NCBI RefSeq assembly: GCF_001570965.1
Contig: NZ_BCSR01000005.1
Coordinates: forward strand, 58,363 to 122,362
Source: Janibacter corallicola NBRC 107790
Lineage (GTDB): Bacteria > Actinomycetota > Actinomycetes > Actinomycetales > Dermatophilaceae
DNA: 64,000 bases
Reading direction: 5' to 3'
The notes under the pieces: model-generated
Database searches by the model: none
What the model was told of the DNA's origin: nothing
The model's input: only the letters and a program-made list of their open reading frames with translations
Shown here: positions 63,217 through 64,000 of the stretch, piece after piece
Layout: each line of letters starts with the position of its first letter
How positions within the stretch are numbered: position 1 is the first letter of the stretch
Translations under genes and position numbers: made by a program

Positions 63217-64000
63217 ATGAGCATCCCACGCAGGACAGTCCTCGGAGCAGGTGCGGCACTGCCCCTGCTCGCCGGCAGCTCGAGCCTCCCGGCCGCCGCC
63301 GCGGCCGGCCCGAGCCCGGGCGACTGGAAGGAGCTGGCCGGCTCCATCACGGGCGGGCTCAACCTCCCGGGCAGCCGACGCTACGAGTCCCAGCGCAAGC
63401 TCTTCGACCCGCACTGGGACTCGAGACGCCCGGCGGCCATCGCCCGCGTCCGCGACGCCGACGACGTGGCCACGTGCATCACCTTCGCCAAGGACCACGG
63501 CCTGGACATCGCCGCCCGCTCCGGCGGTCACTCCTACACCGGCCGCTCGGCACGCAACGGTGCGCTCGTGGTCGACACGCGCAGCATGCGCGCGGTCAGC
63601 CTCGGCTCCGGCGGCGACCGCGCCACGATCGAGGCCGGGGCCAAGCTGTGGACCGTCCACGAGGAGCTGGCGAAGGGGGACCGCTCGGTCCCCACGGGAA
63701 CCTGCCCCACGGTCGGCACGGCCGGGCTCTCCCTCGTCGGCGGCCTCGGTGTCGACTCCCGCCGCTACGGCCTGATGTCCGACCGACTCGTGAGCGCCAC
63801 CGTGGTCGACGGCCGCGGGCGGGTGCTGACCGTCGACGAGGACACCGAGCCCGACCTCTTCTGGGCGATCCGCGGGGGCGGCTGGGGCACCGGGATCGTC
63901 ACCGAGATGACCTACCGAACGATCCCGGCCCGCGGGATGGGCTTCTTCAACGCCACCTTCCCCGCCTCGGCCGCGGTCGACGCGCTGGCGGAGTGGCGGC
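63217..64000 (+). CDS. Tat-exported FAD-binding oxidase, berberine-bridge type (3' end outside window)
   Basis: 261 residues visible, no stop before the window edge. The N-terminus MSIPRRTVLGAGAALPLLAG is a twin-arginine signal. The FAD domain has ARSGGHSYTGRS, whose His binds flavin, and PTGTCPTVGTAGLSLVGG, whose Cys gives the second covalent link in bicovalent flavoenzymes. Such enzymes oxidise sugars, alcohols or alkaloid-like compounds with oxygen. The substrate domain lies outside. ATG 63217; no strong ribosome site. The 123-bp gap after terC shows no other clear feature. Confidence 0.87.
   Translation, partial: MSIPRRTVLGAGAALPLLAGSSSLPAAAAAGPSPGDWKELAGSITGGLNLPGSRRYESQRKLFDPHWDSRRPAAIARVRDADDVATCITFAKDHGLDIAARSGGHSYTGRSARNGALVVDTRSMRAVSLGSGGDRATIEAGAKLWTVHEELAKGDRSVPTGTCPTVGTAGLSLVGGLGVDSRRYGLMSDRLVSATVVDGRGRVLTVDEDTEPDLFWAIRGGGWGTGIVTEMTYRTIPARGMGFFNATFPASAAVDALAEWR

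Overview
The window is about 64 kb of a high-GC (around 70 percent) actinobacterial chromosome. Marker genes support this directly: a complete Pup-proteasome locus (arc/mpa, dop, pup, prcB, prcA, pafA, pafB, pafC), mycothiol synthesis (mshC), RbpA, a separate Lnt and Ppm1 pair, and several actinobacterium-only families (DUF3090, DUF3099, DUF3054, DUF5703, SCO1664-like). Gene order and content fit a Micrococcales relative such as Intrasporangiaceae/Janibacter; that placement is inference. Apart from one tRNA-Leu there is no RNA operon, no insertion sequence, no CRISPR array and no prophage.

Layout. 0-4 kb: end of an ABC-F protein, then assimilatory sulfite reductase, APS reductase and a CbiX-type chelatase. 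4-15 kb: ABC exporter, SURF1, fabG-fabI, serB, an ABC ATPase with a short NfeD, two TSUP exporters, an rRNA methyltransferase. 15-31 kb: tRNA-Leu, hydrolase, M20 peptidase, CorA, a phosphatase-DUF3090-SCO1664-mshC cluster, PAC2, RecB-like nuclease, metH, M50 protease, TrmI. 30-46 kb: proteasome locus, interrupted between arc and dop by DUF3054 and two esterases, and followed by two FKBP isomerases, tatA-tatC and a HelY helicase. 46-54 kb: exonuclease, Lrp regulator, lnt-ppm1-fxsA, rbpA, MFS, NYN protein, ArfB. 54-62 kb: more accessory in character, holding two near-identical SAM-I type riboswitches, one ahead of a flavin reductase-OsmC operon and one ahead of a DmoA-like FMN monooxygenase. 62-64 kb: TerC and a Tat-exported FAD oxidase that runs off the end.

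Sulfur runs through the window: sulfate assimilation (sulfite and APS reductases), methionine synthase, mycothiol ligase, and a riboswitch-controlled two-component monooxygenase that probably scavenges organosulfur when methionine/SAM is low. The flavin reductase and monooxygenase lie 5 kb apart but share the same switch, so they probably act as one system.

A second theme is promoter architecture. More than twenty genes have a TANNNT box 6-8 nt before the start codon, the arrangement expected for leaderless mRNAs. I used it to choose starts. In three places the TAG stop of one gene is also the first half of the next gene's -10 box.
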